Assembly (NCBI RefSeq): GCF_023898865.1
Contig: NZ_JAGSOV010000081.1
Location: 1 to 37,464 of the forward strand
Reading direction: 5' to 3'
Length of the DNA: 37,464 nucleotides
Source: Pseudonocardia humida
Lineage (GTDB): Bacteria > Actinomycetota > Actinomycetes > Mycobacteriales > Pseudonocardiaceae
The notes beneath the pieces were generated by a model. The model did no database searches, was not told where the DNA came from, and saw nothing but the letters and a program-made list of their open reading frames with translations. Below are positions 13,845 to 21,144 of this stretch, in pieces; the stretch's first letter is position 1; every line of letters begins with the position of its first letter. The position numbers were made by a program, and so were the translations under genes.

Positions 13845-14855
13845 ATGCGATTGCGTCGCGCGGACACGTCCCGGCCGGGGTACACCCGCCGCCGGCGCGG
13901 CAAGGCGTTCAGCTACACCGACGCGACCGGCGCGCCGCTGACCGACCCGGCCGAGCTGGACCGCGTCAAGTCCCTCGTCATCCCGCCCGCCTGGAGGGAC
14001 GTCTGGATCTGCCCCGACCCGCGCGGCCACATCCAGGCCACCGGGACCGACGCCGCGGGCAGGCGCCAGTACCGCTACCACGACCAGTGGCGGGTCAAGC
14101 GCGACGCGGCCAAGTTCGACCACGTCCTCGAGGTCGCCCGGCACCTGCCCGAGCTGCGCGAGCAGGTCGCCGCCGACCTCGCCCGGCGCGGCTACGGCCG
14201 GGAGCGGGTGCTCGCCGCGGCGGCCCGGCTGCTCGACGTCGGGGTGTTCCGGATCGGCGGCGAGGCCTACGCCAGCGACGACGACCCGTCCGGCGAGGCG
14301 ACCTACGGGCTGGCCACCCTGCGGCGCGAGCACGTCAAGGTGCGCGGCGCGACGATGGACTTCCAGTACCCGGCCAAGGGCGGCGTCGAGCGCTCCCAGC
14401 GGATCGTCGACGCCGACACGGCCAAGCTGCTCAAGGCCCTGCTCAAGCAGGACGTCGGCACGCCAGAGCTGCTCGCCTTCCGGACCGGCCGTCAGTGGCA
14501 CGACGTGCGCAGCGACGACATCAACTCCTACCTCAAGGAGCACAGCGGCGGCTGCGAGATCAGCGCCAAGGACTTCCGCACCTGGCACGCCACCGTGCTG
14601 GCCGCCGTCGTGCTGGCCGGGGCGCCGGCGTCGTCGAAGGCCGGGCGGCGCAAGGCGGTGGTCGCGGCGATGAAGCAGGTCTCGGGGTACCTGGGCAACA
14701 CGCCGAGCGTGGCCAAGGCCTCCTACGTCGACCCGCGGGTCGTCGACCTGTACAACCACGGCACGGTGCTGGACCTGCCCCCCGGCGACCCGTTGACCGC
14801 CCACGGCGCCCGCTCCCAGGCCGAGAAGGCCCTGCTGGAGCTGCTGTCGGACTGA
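13845..14855 (+). CDS. DNA topoisomerase IB, poxvirus-like bacterial type
   Basis: Type IB topoisomerase, 336 aa, that relaxes DNA through a 3'-phosphotyrosine. The catalytic set can be placed: Arg136 (VFRIGG), Lys165 (HVKVRG), Arg245 (DFRTWHAT), Asn285 (YLGNTP) and the nucleophile Tyr294 (ASYVDPRV). Asn in place of the vaccinia His is usual in the bacterial group. The N-terminal DNA-binding domain has SLVIPPAWRDVWICPDP. I prefer ATG 13845 because relatives begin MRLRR; GTG 13836 is in frame and neither has a clear ribosome site. Its stop lies 10 nt from that of the convergent LysE gene. This enzyme is accessory to gyrase and topoisomerase I. Confidence 0.93.
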   Translation: MRLRRADTSRPGYTRRRRGKAFSYTDATGAPLTDPAELDRVKSLVIPPAWRDVWICPDPRGHIQATGTDAAGRRQYRYHDQWRVKRDAAKFDHVLEVARHLPELREQVAADLARRGYGRERVLAAAARLLDVGVFRIGGEAYASDDDPSGEATYGLATLRREHVKVRGATMDFQYPAKGGVERSQRIVDADTAKLLKALLKQDVGTPELLAFRTGRQWHDVRSDDINSYLKEHSGGCEISAKDFRTWHATVLAAVVLAGAPASSKAGRRKAVVAAMKQVSGYLGNTPSVAKASYVDPRVVDLYNHGTVLDLPPGDPLTAHGARSQAEKALLELLSD

Positions 14856-14865
14856 GCGCGCGGGC

Positions 14866-15504
14866 TCAGGCCGACCGGACGAGCTGCTCGCGGCCCAGCG
14901 CGGCCCCGAACCCGACGAGTGCCACCCCGGTCGCGGCGTCCAGCGCGCGGCGCACCGGCCGCCTGCGCAGCACCCGGCGGGCCCGGTGCACCACGGTGAC
15001 CAGCAGGGCCAGGTAGGCCAGCCCCAGCACGGCGTGGGACAGGGCGAGCACGGCGAGCTGCCACAGCCGCGGGTCGGCCGGCAGGAACTGCGGCAGCACC
15101 GCCAGGTAGAACACCAGCACCTTGGGGTTGGTGATGTTGGACAGGAACCCCTGCCGCCACCCGGCCAGCGCGGCCCCGCGATCCTCCCCGGCCCCGCCGT
15201 CCGGCGGGTACTCCCCGCGCCACGCCGAGCGGAGCGCCTGCGCCCCGAGCCACAGCAGGTACGCGATCCCGGCCCACTTGATCGCGGTGAACACCGGCTG
15301 CGCCGCCACGATCAGCGCCCCCAACCCCACCGCAGCCACCACGCCCTGCACCGCGTTGGAACTGCTCACCCCGACCCCGGCCCACAACCCCCGCCGCCTG
15401 CCCCCCGCCAGCGCGTTGCGGGTGACCACCGCGAAGTCCGGCCCCGGCACCACCGTCAGTACCGCCGCGAACAGCAGGAACGACCCGTACGTAGCCCAGC
15501 TCAC
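14866..15504 (-). CDS. LysE/RhtB-family amino-acid exporter
   Basis: Inner-membrane exporter, 212 aa, with about six hydrophobic segments. The family signature is near the N-terminus: VVPGPDFAVVTRNALAGGRRRG then GVGVSSSNAVQG. A second block, GWRQGFLSNITNPKVLVFY, lies mid-protein. Members export lysine, arginine, homoserine/threonine or other small metabolites. I started at GTG 15504: it opens the first membrane segment and lies 7 nt after a TAGCGT -10 box. The long in-frame extension further upstream only translates the 30-bp repeat block and should not be annotated as protein. Confidence 0.9.
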   Translation of the reverse strand: MSWATYGSFLLFAAVLTVVPGPDFAVVTRNALAGGRRRGLWAGVGVSSSNAVQGVVAAVGLGALIVAAQPVFTAIKWAGIAYLLWLGAQALRSAWRGEYPPDGGAGEDRGAALAGWRQGFLSNITNPKVLVFYLAVLPQFLPADPRLWQLAVLALSHAVLGLAYLALLVTVVHRARRVLRRRPVRRALDAATGVALVGFGAALGREQLVRSA

Positions 15505-15511
15505 CCACCCG

Positions 15512-15517
15512 ACGCTA
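15512..15517 (-). promoter_or_regulatory. leaderless -10 element of the LysE gene
   Basis: TAGCGT on the minus strand ends 7 nt before GTG 15504. Its -35 region would fall at the edge of the repeat block that begins at 15537. Confidence 0.5.
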
Positions 15518-15678
15518 CGCGGCACTCCCCGGCCGCGCGAGTGGCGCGTTGACCCAACCAGGCTGGTCCACCGCGCCATCCGCTCGCCCCGCCCTCCACC
15601 CCTGACCTGGGCGAATGGCACTCTCGCCCAACCACGTGGGCCGAACGCCCCCTCGCCCGCTCCCGCTCCCGCCACCCC

Positions 15679-15798
15679 GGACGAAAGCGGCTCTCGCACC
15701 GCTCCGCGCAACGAAAGCCGCGCTCGCTCCACCAGACGGGACGAAAGTCGCGCTCGCTCCACCGGGTGCAACGAAAGCCGCGCTCGCTCTGCCCGAGG
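15679..15798 (+). repeat. left array: four 30-bp tandem repeats
   Basis: Units begin at 15679, 15709, 15739 and 15769. Each has the core ACGAAAGYCGCGCTCGCTC, with the first unit most divergent. More degenerate units can be traced back to about 15550. There are no unique spacers, so this is not CRISPR. Confidence 0.85.
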
Positions 15799-16092
15799 CG
15801 GCGCGCAGCGCCGCGAGGCGAGGAGCCCTCGGGGCGCGCCAGCGCCCACTCCTCTCCCGAGGCCCCTGCTTGATCCGAGGTCGCTCGCCGCGTAGGCGCC
15901 GCCGGAGGCGCTGTTCACCGTCTCGGAGCTGGGCCGCGTGCTGGGCGCGCCGCCCGCCGACGCTGCGGCCTACTGCGCCTCCTGCGGCACCTCCGCGGCG
16001 AGCGACCTCAGCTCCAGCAGGGGAGCACTTCCCGGGGTGGGGTGGGCGCGGCGCGCCCACCGGGGCTCGCCCCGGCTCGTGCGCTGCGCGCC

Positions 16093-16242
16093 GCCTCGCC
16101 CGGGAGGCGAGCGCGACCCTCGTTGCGCCTGGTGGAGCGAGCACGACTTTCGTTGCGTCCAGGGGTGCGAACGCGACACTCGTCCCGCCCGGCAAGCGAG
16201 TGGCGCGCTCGACCCGTCTCCTTGGCCGAACGCGCCACTCGC
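16093..16242 (-). repeat. right array: five 30-bp repeats, inverted
   Basis: On the minus strand, units start at 16242, 16212, 16182, 16152 and 16122. The unit at 16152 has CGAAAGTCGTGCTCGCTCC, nearly the left-array core. The outermost unit has GCGAGTGGCGCGTTCGGCC. Confidence 0.8.
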
Positions 16243-19131
16243 TCAGACGACGACGTTGACCAGGCGTCCCGGTACCACGATCACCTTGCGGGGCTCCCGC
16301 CCGTCCAGCGCCACCGCGACCTTCTCGTCGGCCAGTGCGGCCGCCTGCAGCTGCTCGCGGTCGGCGTCGGCCGGCACCGTCATGCGGGACCGGACCTTGC
16401 CGTTGACCTGGATCGGGTACTCGGCGGTGTCGGCCACCAGGTACCGGTCGTCGGCCGCCGGGAACGGGCCGTGGGCCAGGGTGCCGGTGTGCCCCAGCAG
16501 GGACCACAGCTCCTCGGCGATGTGGGGGGTCAGCGGGGCCATCAGCAGGACCAGTGGCTCGGCGACCGATCGCGGCACGCCGGTGGTGGCGTAGGTCTTG
16601 GTCAGGTGGTTGTTCAGCTCGATCAGCTTGGCCGCCGCGGTGTTGTGGTGCAGGGCGGCGTAGTCGGCGTGGACGCCGGCGATCGCCTTGTGCAGGGCGC
16701 GCAGCGTGTCGACGTCGGGCTCGGCCTCGGTGACCCGGCACTCGCCGGTGGTCTCGTCGACCAGGTTGCGCCAGACGCGCTGCAGGAACCGCTGCGCGCC
16801 GATCACGTCGCGGGTCGACCATGGCCGGGAGACGTCCATCGGGCCGGTGGACATCTCGTACAGGCGGAAGGTGTCGGCGCCGTAGCGGTCGCACATCTCG
16901 TCGGGGGTCACCACGTTGCGCAGCGACTTGCCCATCTTCCCGTACTGGCGGCGGACGGGCTGGCCGTTCCACGTGAAACCACCGTCCTCGTCCTCCACCA
17001 CCTCCTCGGCCGGCACGTAGGCGCCGCGGGCGTCGGTGTAGGCGAAGGCCTGGATGTAGCCCTGGTTGAACAGCCGCCGGAACGGCTCCTCCGAGCTGAC
17101 GTGGCCCAGGTCGTACAGGACCTTGTGCCAGAACCGGGCGTACATCAGGTGCAGCACCGCGTGCTCGACGCCGCCGACGTACAGGTCGACGCCGCCGGGG
17201 TCGTCCGCGCGGGCCGGGTCGGGGCCCATCCAGTAGCGCTCGATCTCGGGATCGACGAACCGGTCGTGGTTGTCCGGGTCCAGGTAGCGCAGGTAGTACC
17301 AGCAGGAGCCGGCCCACTGCGGCATGGTGTTGGTCTCGCGCCGGTAGTGCCGCGGGCCGGTGCCCAGGTCCAGGTCGACCGCCACCCACTCCTCGGCCCG
17401 CGACAGCGGCGGCTCCGGCTCGGAGTCGGCGTCCTCGGGCGCGAAGGTCTTGGGCGCGTAGTCGGCGACCTCGGGCAGCTCGACGGGCAGCTGGTCGTCG
17501 GGCAGGCCGACGGGCAGCCCGTCGGCGTCCCAGACGACCGGGAACGGCTCGCCCCAGTAGCGCTGGCGGGAGAACAGCCAGTCGCGCAGCTTGTACTGGA
17601 CGACGGCGTCGCCGGCGCCGCGCGCTGACAGCCACTCGGTGATCGCGGCCTTGGCCTCGGCGACGCCCAGCCCGTCCAGGCTGATCTCGTCGTTCGCGGA
17701 GTTGATCGCCGGGCCGTCGCCGGTGAACGCCTCGCCGTCGAAGCCCTCGAACGGCTGCACGGTGCGGATGATGGGCAGCCCGAAGTTGGCGGCGAAGTCC
17801 CAGTCGCGCTGGTCCTGGCCGGGCACGGCCATGATCGCGCCGGTGCCGTAGCCCATCAGCACGTAGTCGGCGACGAACACCGGGATCAGCGCGCCGTTGA
17901 CCGGGTTCGCGGCGAAGGCGCCGGTGAAGACGCCGGTCTTGTCCTTGTTCTCCTGGCGGTCCAGGTCGGACTTGCGGGCGGCGGCGGCGCGGTAGTCGGC
18001 GACGGCGGCGCGCGGGTCGGCGGCGCCCGCGGACCAGCGCTCGCCGGTGCCGTCGGGCCACTCGGCCGGGGTGATCGCGTCGACCAGCGGGTGCTCGGGG
18101 GCCAGCACCATGTAGGTGGCGCCGAACAGGGTGTCGGGTCGGGTGGTGAAGACCTCGATGTCGACGCCGTCGAAGCCCTCGACCGGGAAGCGCACCCGGG
18201 CGCCCTGCGAGCGCCCGATCCAGTTGCGCTGCATCGCCTTGACCGACTCCGGCCAGTCCAGCCGGTCCAGGTCGGCGACCAGCCGGTCGCCGTAGGCGGT
18301 GATCCGCATCATCCACTGCTTCAGGTTGCGACGGAACACCGGGAAGTTGCCGCGCTCGCTGCGCCCGTCGGCGGTGACCTCCTCGTTGGCCAGCACCGTG
18401 CCCAGACCGGGGCACCAGTTGACCGGGGCCTCGGAGATGTAGGCCAGCCGGAACGAGTCGACGATGCGGCGGCGCTGGACATCGGTCAGCTCGACCCAGG
18501 ACTGCCCGCCTGCGGGGACGCGGGTGCCGGCGGCGAACTCGGCCTCCAGTTCGGCGATCGGCCGCGCGCGCTGCGCGTCCTGGTCGTACCAGGAGTTGTA
18601 GATCTGCAGGAAGATCCACTGGGTCCAGCGGTAGAACTCGACGTCGGTGGTGGCGACCGAGCGGCGGTCGTCGTGGCCCAGGCCCAGCTGGCGCAGCTGG
18701 GCCCGGTAGCGCTCGATGTTGTCCTCGGTGGTCTTGCGCGGGTGGGTGCCGGTCTGCACGGCGTACTGCTCGGCCGGCAGCCCGAACGCGTCGAAGCCCA
18801 TGGTGTGCAGCACGTTGCGGCCGGTCATCCGCAGGTAGCGGCCCAGCACGTCGGTGCCGATGAAGCCCAACGGGTGGCCCACGTGCAGCCCCGACCCGGA
18901 CGGGTAGGGGAACATGTCCATCAGGTAGACCTTGTCGCCGCCCGCGTTCGGGTGGGCCGGGTCGGCCCACGCGCCGACCGGGTTCGGGACGTGGAAGGTG
19001 CCTTCTGCTTCCCACCGGTCCTGCCACGCCCGCTCGATGCGCCCGGCCAGCGCGGCGCCGTAGCGGAACGGCGGCGCGTCGGCGGGACCCGCGGTGGCGG
19101 CGTCGGCCGAGGTGGTCGTGTCCGTGCTCAT
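16243..19131 (-). CDS. leuS: leucyl-tRNA synthetase
   Basis: Class I synthetase, 962 aa, that charges tRNA-Leu. HIGH appears as HVGH at residues 83-86 (SGSGLHVGHPLGF) and KMSKS as KMGKS at 732-736. The CP1 editing domain lies between them, with the segment FTTRPDTLFGATYMV. The C-terminal anticodon-binding part ends in ELWSLLGHTGTL and a β-rich tail. ATG 19131 has GGAG 8 nt upstream; a GTG three codons earlier has no usable ribosome site. Upstream lie a short leucine-containing ORF and a hairpin that together look like an attenuator. A parS-type palindrome is embedded in the codons at 16966-16979. M. tuberculosis leuS (Rv0041) has comparable neighbours. Confidence 0.97.
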   Translation of the reverse strand: MSTDTTTSADAATAGPADAPPFRYGAALAGRIERAWQDRWEAEGTFHVPNPVGAWADPAHPNAGGDKVYLMDMFPYPSGSGLHVGHPLGFIGTDVLGRYLRMTGRNVLHTMGFDAFGLPAEQYAVQTGTHPRKTTEDNIERYRAQLRQLGLGHDDRRSVATTDVEFYRWTQWIFLQIYNSWYDQDAQRARPIAELEAEFAAGTRVPAGGQSWVELTDVQRRRIVDSFRLAYISEAPVNWCPGLGTVLANEEVTADGRSERGNFPVFRRNLKQWMMRITAYGDRLVADLDRLDWPESVKAMQRNWIGRSQGARVRFPVEGFDGVDIEVFTTRPDTLFGATYMVLAPEHPLVDAITPAEWPDGTGERWSAGAADPRAAVADYRAAAARKSDLDRQENKDKTGVFTGAFAANPVNGALIPVFVADYVLMGYGTGAIMAVPGQDQRDWDFAANFGLPIIRTVQPFEGFDGEAFTGDGPAINSANDEISLDGLGVAEAKAAITEWLSARGAGDAVVQYKLRDWLFSRQRYWGEPFPVVWDADGLPVGLPDDQLPVELPEVADYAPKTFAPEDADSEPEPPLSRAEEWVAVDLDLGTGPRHYRRETNTMPQWAGSCWYYLRYLDPDNHDRFVDPEIERYWMGPDPARADDPGGVDLYVGGVEHAVLHLMYARFWHKVLYDLGHVSSEEPFRRLFNQGYIQAFAYTDARGAYVPAEEVVEDEDGGFTWNGQPVRRQYGKMGKSLRNVVTPDEMCDRYGADTFRLYEMSTGPMDVSRPWSTRDVIGAQRFLQRVWRNLVDETTGECRVTEAEPDVDTLRALHKAIAGVHADYAALHHNTAAAKLIELNNHLTKTYATTGVPRSVAEPLVLLMAPLTPHIAEELWSLLGHTGTLAHGPFPAADDRYLVADTAEYPIQVNGKVRSRMTVPADADREQLQAAALADEKVAVALDGREPRKVIVVPGRLVNVVV
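16966..16979 (-). promoter_or_regulatory. parS-like palindrome inside leuS
   Basis: On the minus strand it reads GTTTCACGTGGAAC, identical over 14 bp to the two intergenic sites at 36178 and 37203. It encodes part of GGFTWNG, just before the KMGKS loop. It may be a real ParB site or a by-product of conserved residues. Confidence 0.5.
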
Positions 19132-19175
19132 GGTTCCCACTCCAGGGAGTTCGTTGTCGACCCGAGAAACCAGAA

Positions 19176-19204
19176 GACCCCTCCGCCGATGGGCGTGAGG
19201 GGTC
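19176..19204 (-). terminator. attenuator hairpin in the leuS leader
   Basis: On the minus strand GACCCCTC pairs perfectly with GAGGGGTC, with an inner GC stem in the 13-nt loop. TTCTGGTTTCT follows. It lies 24 nt after the leader-peptide stop codon and about 45 nt before leuS. Confidence 0.65.
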
Positions 19205-19228
19205 GGCCGCGCCGGGGAGGAAGGACTC

Positions 19229-19267
19229 TCAGTGCGGCGCGGCCTCGATAAGGAGTCGACGGGCCAC
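19229..19267 (-). CDS. leuS leader peptide
   Basis: A 12-codon ORF, GTG 19267 to TGA 19229, reads MARRLLIEAAPH. It has tandem Leu codons CTC-CTT; CTT is rare in a genome this GC-rich. A -10 box, TACCCT, ends 6 nt before the GTG, so the peptide would be read from a leaderless transcript. A terminator-like hairpin follows. This fits transcription attenuation by the supply of charged tRNA-Leu: slow reading of the Leu codons would favour an antiterminator. The ORF is too short for statistical support, so the call rests on context. Confidence 0.5.
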   Translation of the reverse strand: MARRLLIEAAPH

Positions 19268-19273
19268 GCATCC

Positions 19274-19279
19274 AGGGTA
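19274..19279 (-). promoter_or_regulatory. -10 element of the leuS transcript
   Basis: TACCCT on the minus strand ends 6 nt before the leader-peptide GTG at 19267. The divergent SdpI gene has the identical hexamer at 19343-19348. Confidence 0.5.
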
Positions 19280-19342
19280 ACGCCGGGTCGGACCGGGCGA
19301 CGAGCGGGTTCTCCCCGGGCCCGCCCCGGCCGGGTCGCGGCT

Positions 19343-19348
19343 TACCCT
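19343..19348 (+). promoter_or_regulatory. leaderless -10 element of the SdpI-like gene
   Basis: TACCCT ends 6 nt before GTG 19355, with no Shine-Dalgarno. Confidence 0.5.
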
Positions 19349-19354
19349 GTGCGG

Positions 19355-19810
19355 GTGCCGATGTCTCTGCGTCTGGTGTTCGGGCTGGTCGAGCTGCTGG
19401 TCGGGGTCGGGGCGCTGACCGTCGCCGCGCTCGGCGCGCGCTCGCGGCTGCGCCGCAACCGGTTCGTCGGCGTGCGCACGGCCACCACCCTGCGCACGGA
19501 CGAGACCTTCACCGCGGCCAACCAGGCCGCCGCGGTGCCCTTCGCGGCGGCGGGCGCCGTGGCCGTGCTCGGCGGGGGAGCGCTGCTGGCCGGCGCCGAC
19601 GGGGCGCTGGCCTGGGTGCTGCTGGTCATCGGCCTGGTCGGCGCGGTCGTGCTGCTGGGCGTGGGCGGCATGGTGGGTGAGCGGGCCGCCGCGGCCGTGC
19701 CGCGCACGGCCCTGCCCACGGGGTGCGCGGGGGAGTGCGCGGGCTGCTCGCTGATCGAGGGCTGCCGGCCGGCGGGGTCGGCCGCCGAGGACGCCGCCGC
19801 CCGCGGCTGA
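19355..19810 (+). CDS. SdpI-family membrane protein
   Basis: Small membrane protein, 151 aa, with about three hydrophobic segments (2-25, 65-85, 88-110). The SdpI-family signature is visible: RNRFVGVRTATTLRTDETF then TAANQAA. In Bacillus SdpI gives immunity to the SdpC toxin and signals to its regulator; most actinobacterial relatives are uncharacterised. An unusual C-terminal tail carries four cysteines in CAGECAGCSLIEGC, which could bind metal or form disulfides. GTG 19355 is 6 nt after a -10 box; the ATG two codons later is an alternative. It is divergent from leuS and convergent with the DUF427 gene. Confidence 0.8.
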   Translation: MPMSLRLVFGLVELLVGVGALTVAALGARSRLRRNRFVGVRTATTLRTDETFTAANQAAAVPFAAAGAVAVLGGGALLAGADGALAWVLLVIGLVGAVVLLGVGGMVGERAAAAVPRTALPTGCAGECAGCSLIEGCRPAGSAAEDAAARG

Positions 19811-19816
19811 GCGGCC

Positions 19817-20314
19817 TCACCAGCCCCAGGAGCCGGGTCCGCCCTTGAACGGGCCGGCCACGTCGTCGGTCACCCAGCCGCCGTAGAAGCCGCCGGGCTG
19901 CGGGCGCACCCGCTCGCCGTCCAGGGTGATCTCGTCGAGCAGCCCCGGGTACACCGCCACCCGGTCGCGCAGCGACGGGTACCGCCGGTCGGGCTCCGGG
20001 TACCACCAGCCCACCGCGGGCACCGGCTCGGCGCCCTCGACCAGCAGCTCCACGTAGCGGGCGACGCCCTTCCACTCGCAGACGGTGGTCCGCCCGCCGG
20101 GGCGCAGGTGCTCGCCGAACGCCGCGCGGGGCAGGTAGAAGGTGGGCGGGTGGCTGGTCTCCAGCACGCGCACGAGGTCGGCGGTGTCGGCCACCAGCAC
20201 GCCGCCGTGGCGCAGGCGGGCGCGCCGGTGGTCGGGCTCGGCGCGCGGCGGGCGCGGGTAGTCCCAGACCGACTCCTGGCCGGGGCCGGGTCGATCCGGT
20301 CGGGGGTGGGGCAC
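19817..20314 (-). CDS. DUF427 domain protein
   Basis: Soluble protein, about 165 aa. The DUF427 fold shows as ESVWDYPRPPRAEP near the N-terminus, then TFYLPRAAFGEHLRP and CEWKGVARYVEL, and ends near GFYGGWVTDDVAGPFKGGPG. The family is widespread in actinobacteria and of unknown function. I chose GTG 20314 since homology starts soon after it and the longer in-frame extension runs into the inverted repeats at 20370-20459. A weak GACGAT -10-like box is 6 nt upstream. Its stop is 7 nt from that of the convergent SdpI-like gene. Confidence 0.82.
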   Translation of the reverse strand: MPHPRPDRPGPGQESVWDYPRPPRAEPDHRRARLRHGGVLVADTADLVRVLETSHPPTFYLPRAAFGEHLRPGGRTTVCEWKGVARYVELLVEGAEPVPAVGWWYPEPDRRYPSLRDRVAVYPGLLDEITLDGERVRPQPGGFYGGWVTDDVAGPFKGGPGSWGW

Positions 20315-20369
20315 CCGACCATCGTCACCCCCGCGGCCGGGGACGGCGCGGCGACGCCGGCCGCGACAC

Positions 20370-20459
20370 GCGCACACCGCTGGGCACCGCGCGCACCTGC
20401 TGGCCACCGCGCACATGTCGGGACGTGCGCGCGGTGGGCAGACGGTGTGCGCGGTGCCC
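20370..20459. repeat. inverted array of about 20-bp repeats
   Basis: GCGCACACCGCTGGGCACC at 20370, a related 20-bp unit at 20391 and a third at 20411 are followed by the same motif inverted, such as GACGGTGTGCGCGGTGCCC at 20441-20459. The layout is direct repeats then inverted repeats, as in the larger block at 15537-16242. It lies between the DUF427 and YqgE genes. Confidence 0.7.
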
Positions 20460-20494
20460 CGGAATCCGGAGCGGCGCGCACCGTGCGCCGCGGG

Positions 20495-21103
20495 CTAGTT
20501 GTGCCGGACGTGGGCCGGGTCGAGCGGGTAGGTGGCCAGCAACGACAGCGGGATGCCCTGGCGGCGCAGGACGTGGCCCCACAGCCCCGACTCGCGCCGG
20601 GTGAAGACGTCGTCGGGCAGGGCGGGCACCACGTACCAGTCGCCGCGGCGGATCTCCCCGGCCAGCTGGCCCGCGTCCCACCCGGCGTAGCCGGCGAACA
20701 CCCGCAGCCCGCGCAGCACCGGGGCCAGCACGACCGGATCGCGGTCGAGGTCGACCTGGGCCACCGGCCCGCGCACGGCGATCAGGCCGTCCATCGCGGC
20801 GGGGTCGTGCCCGGTGCGCACCGCGGCCAGGCAGATCGCCGACTCGCCCTCCACCGGCCCGCCCACGAACACCGACGGCGGCGCCGACGACAGCGGCGCC
20901 CAGGCCGGCAGCACGTCGCGGACGGTGACCTCGCTGGGCCGGTTGAGCACGACGCCGAGGCTGCCCTGGGCCCGGTGCTCGATCAGGTAGACGACCGTGC
21001 GCCGGAAGTTCGGGTCGAGGAGACCGGGTGCGGCGACGAGCAGTGCGCCCGGCGCCGCCTCGGCTCCGGGGCGGGAAGCATTGCCGAAGCGGTCGTCCAC
21101 CAC
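20495..21103 (-). CDS. YqgE/AlgH family protein (DUF179)
   Basis: Soluble protein, 202 aa. The family blocks are GALLVAAPGLLDPNFRRTVV, GSLGVVLNRPSEVTV, VFVGGPVEGES and RVFAGYAGWDAGQL with EIRRGDWYVVPA. The structure of relatives is known but the function is not. The start at GTG 21103 has AATGAT 6 nt upstream, which fits a leaderless transcript; GTG 21100 is equally possible. It is divergent from the MFS gene, with about 40 bp between starts. Rv0038 and Rv0037c are arranged in the same way in M. tuberculosis. Confidence 0.9.
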   Translation of the reverse strand: MVDDRFGNASRPGAEAAPGALLVAAPGLLDPNFRRTVVYLIEHRAQGSLGVVLNRPSEVTVRDVLPAWAPLSSAPPSVFVGGPVEGESAICLAAVRTGHDPAAMDGLIAVRGPVAQVDLDRDPVVLAPVLRGLRVFAGYAGWDAGQLAGEIRRGDWYVVPALPDDVFTRRESGLWGHVLRRQGIPLSLLATYPLDPAHVRHN

Positions 21104-21132
21104 GGGGACATCATTGCAACCGGATCGGCGCG

Positions 21133-21138
21133 TAGCCT
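21133..21138 (+). promoter_or_regulatory. leaderless -10 element of the MFS gene
   Basis: TAGCCT ends 6 nt before GTG 21145. The minus-strand box for YqgE (21110-21115) is only 17 bp away, so the two promoters are back to back. Confidence 0.5.
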
Positions 21139-21144
21139 TCGCCC

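Larger units (their letters stand above)
15537..16242. repeat. large inverted repeat block of 30-bp units between lysE and leuS
   Basis: About 706 bp without a gene. Its ends are a perfect 14-bp inverted repeat: GCGAGTGGCGCGTT at 15537-15550 and its complement at 16229-16242. The right end abuts the leuS stop codon. Two further exact inverted pairs lie inside: GAGGCGGCGCGCAGCGC (15795-15811 with 16081-16097) and GAGGTCGCTCGCCGCG (15877-15892 with 15994-16009). Each arm also carries tandem 30-bp repeats, in opposite orientation. The arms are imperfect and of unequal length. Confidence 0.85.

Noticed and set aside
15122..15918. Proteins with 10-residue repeats (for example NESRARSTR) on either strand
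   Set aside because: They are translations of the 30-bp DNA repeat; one merges into the N-terminus of LysE, which has a better start with its own promoter at 15504.
15679..16242. CRISPR array
   Set aside because: The 30-bp units are directly adjacent without unique spacers, they diverge from one another, the two arrays are inverted, and no cas gene is present.
15515..19027. 1170-codon minus-strand ORF overlapping leuS
   Set aside because: It runs through leuS in another frame and through the repeat block; no domain can be seen, while leuS is complete.
19141..19280. T-box riboswitch before leuS
   Set aside because: I find no T-box core or specifier-loop arrangement; the short Leu ORF with hairpin explains the region better.
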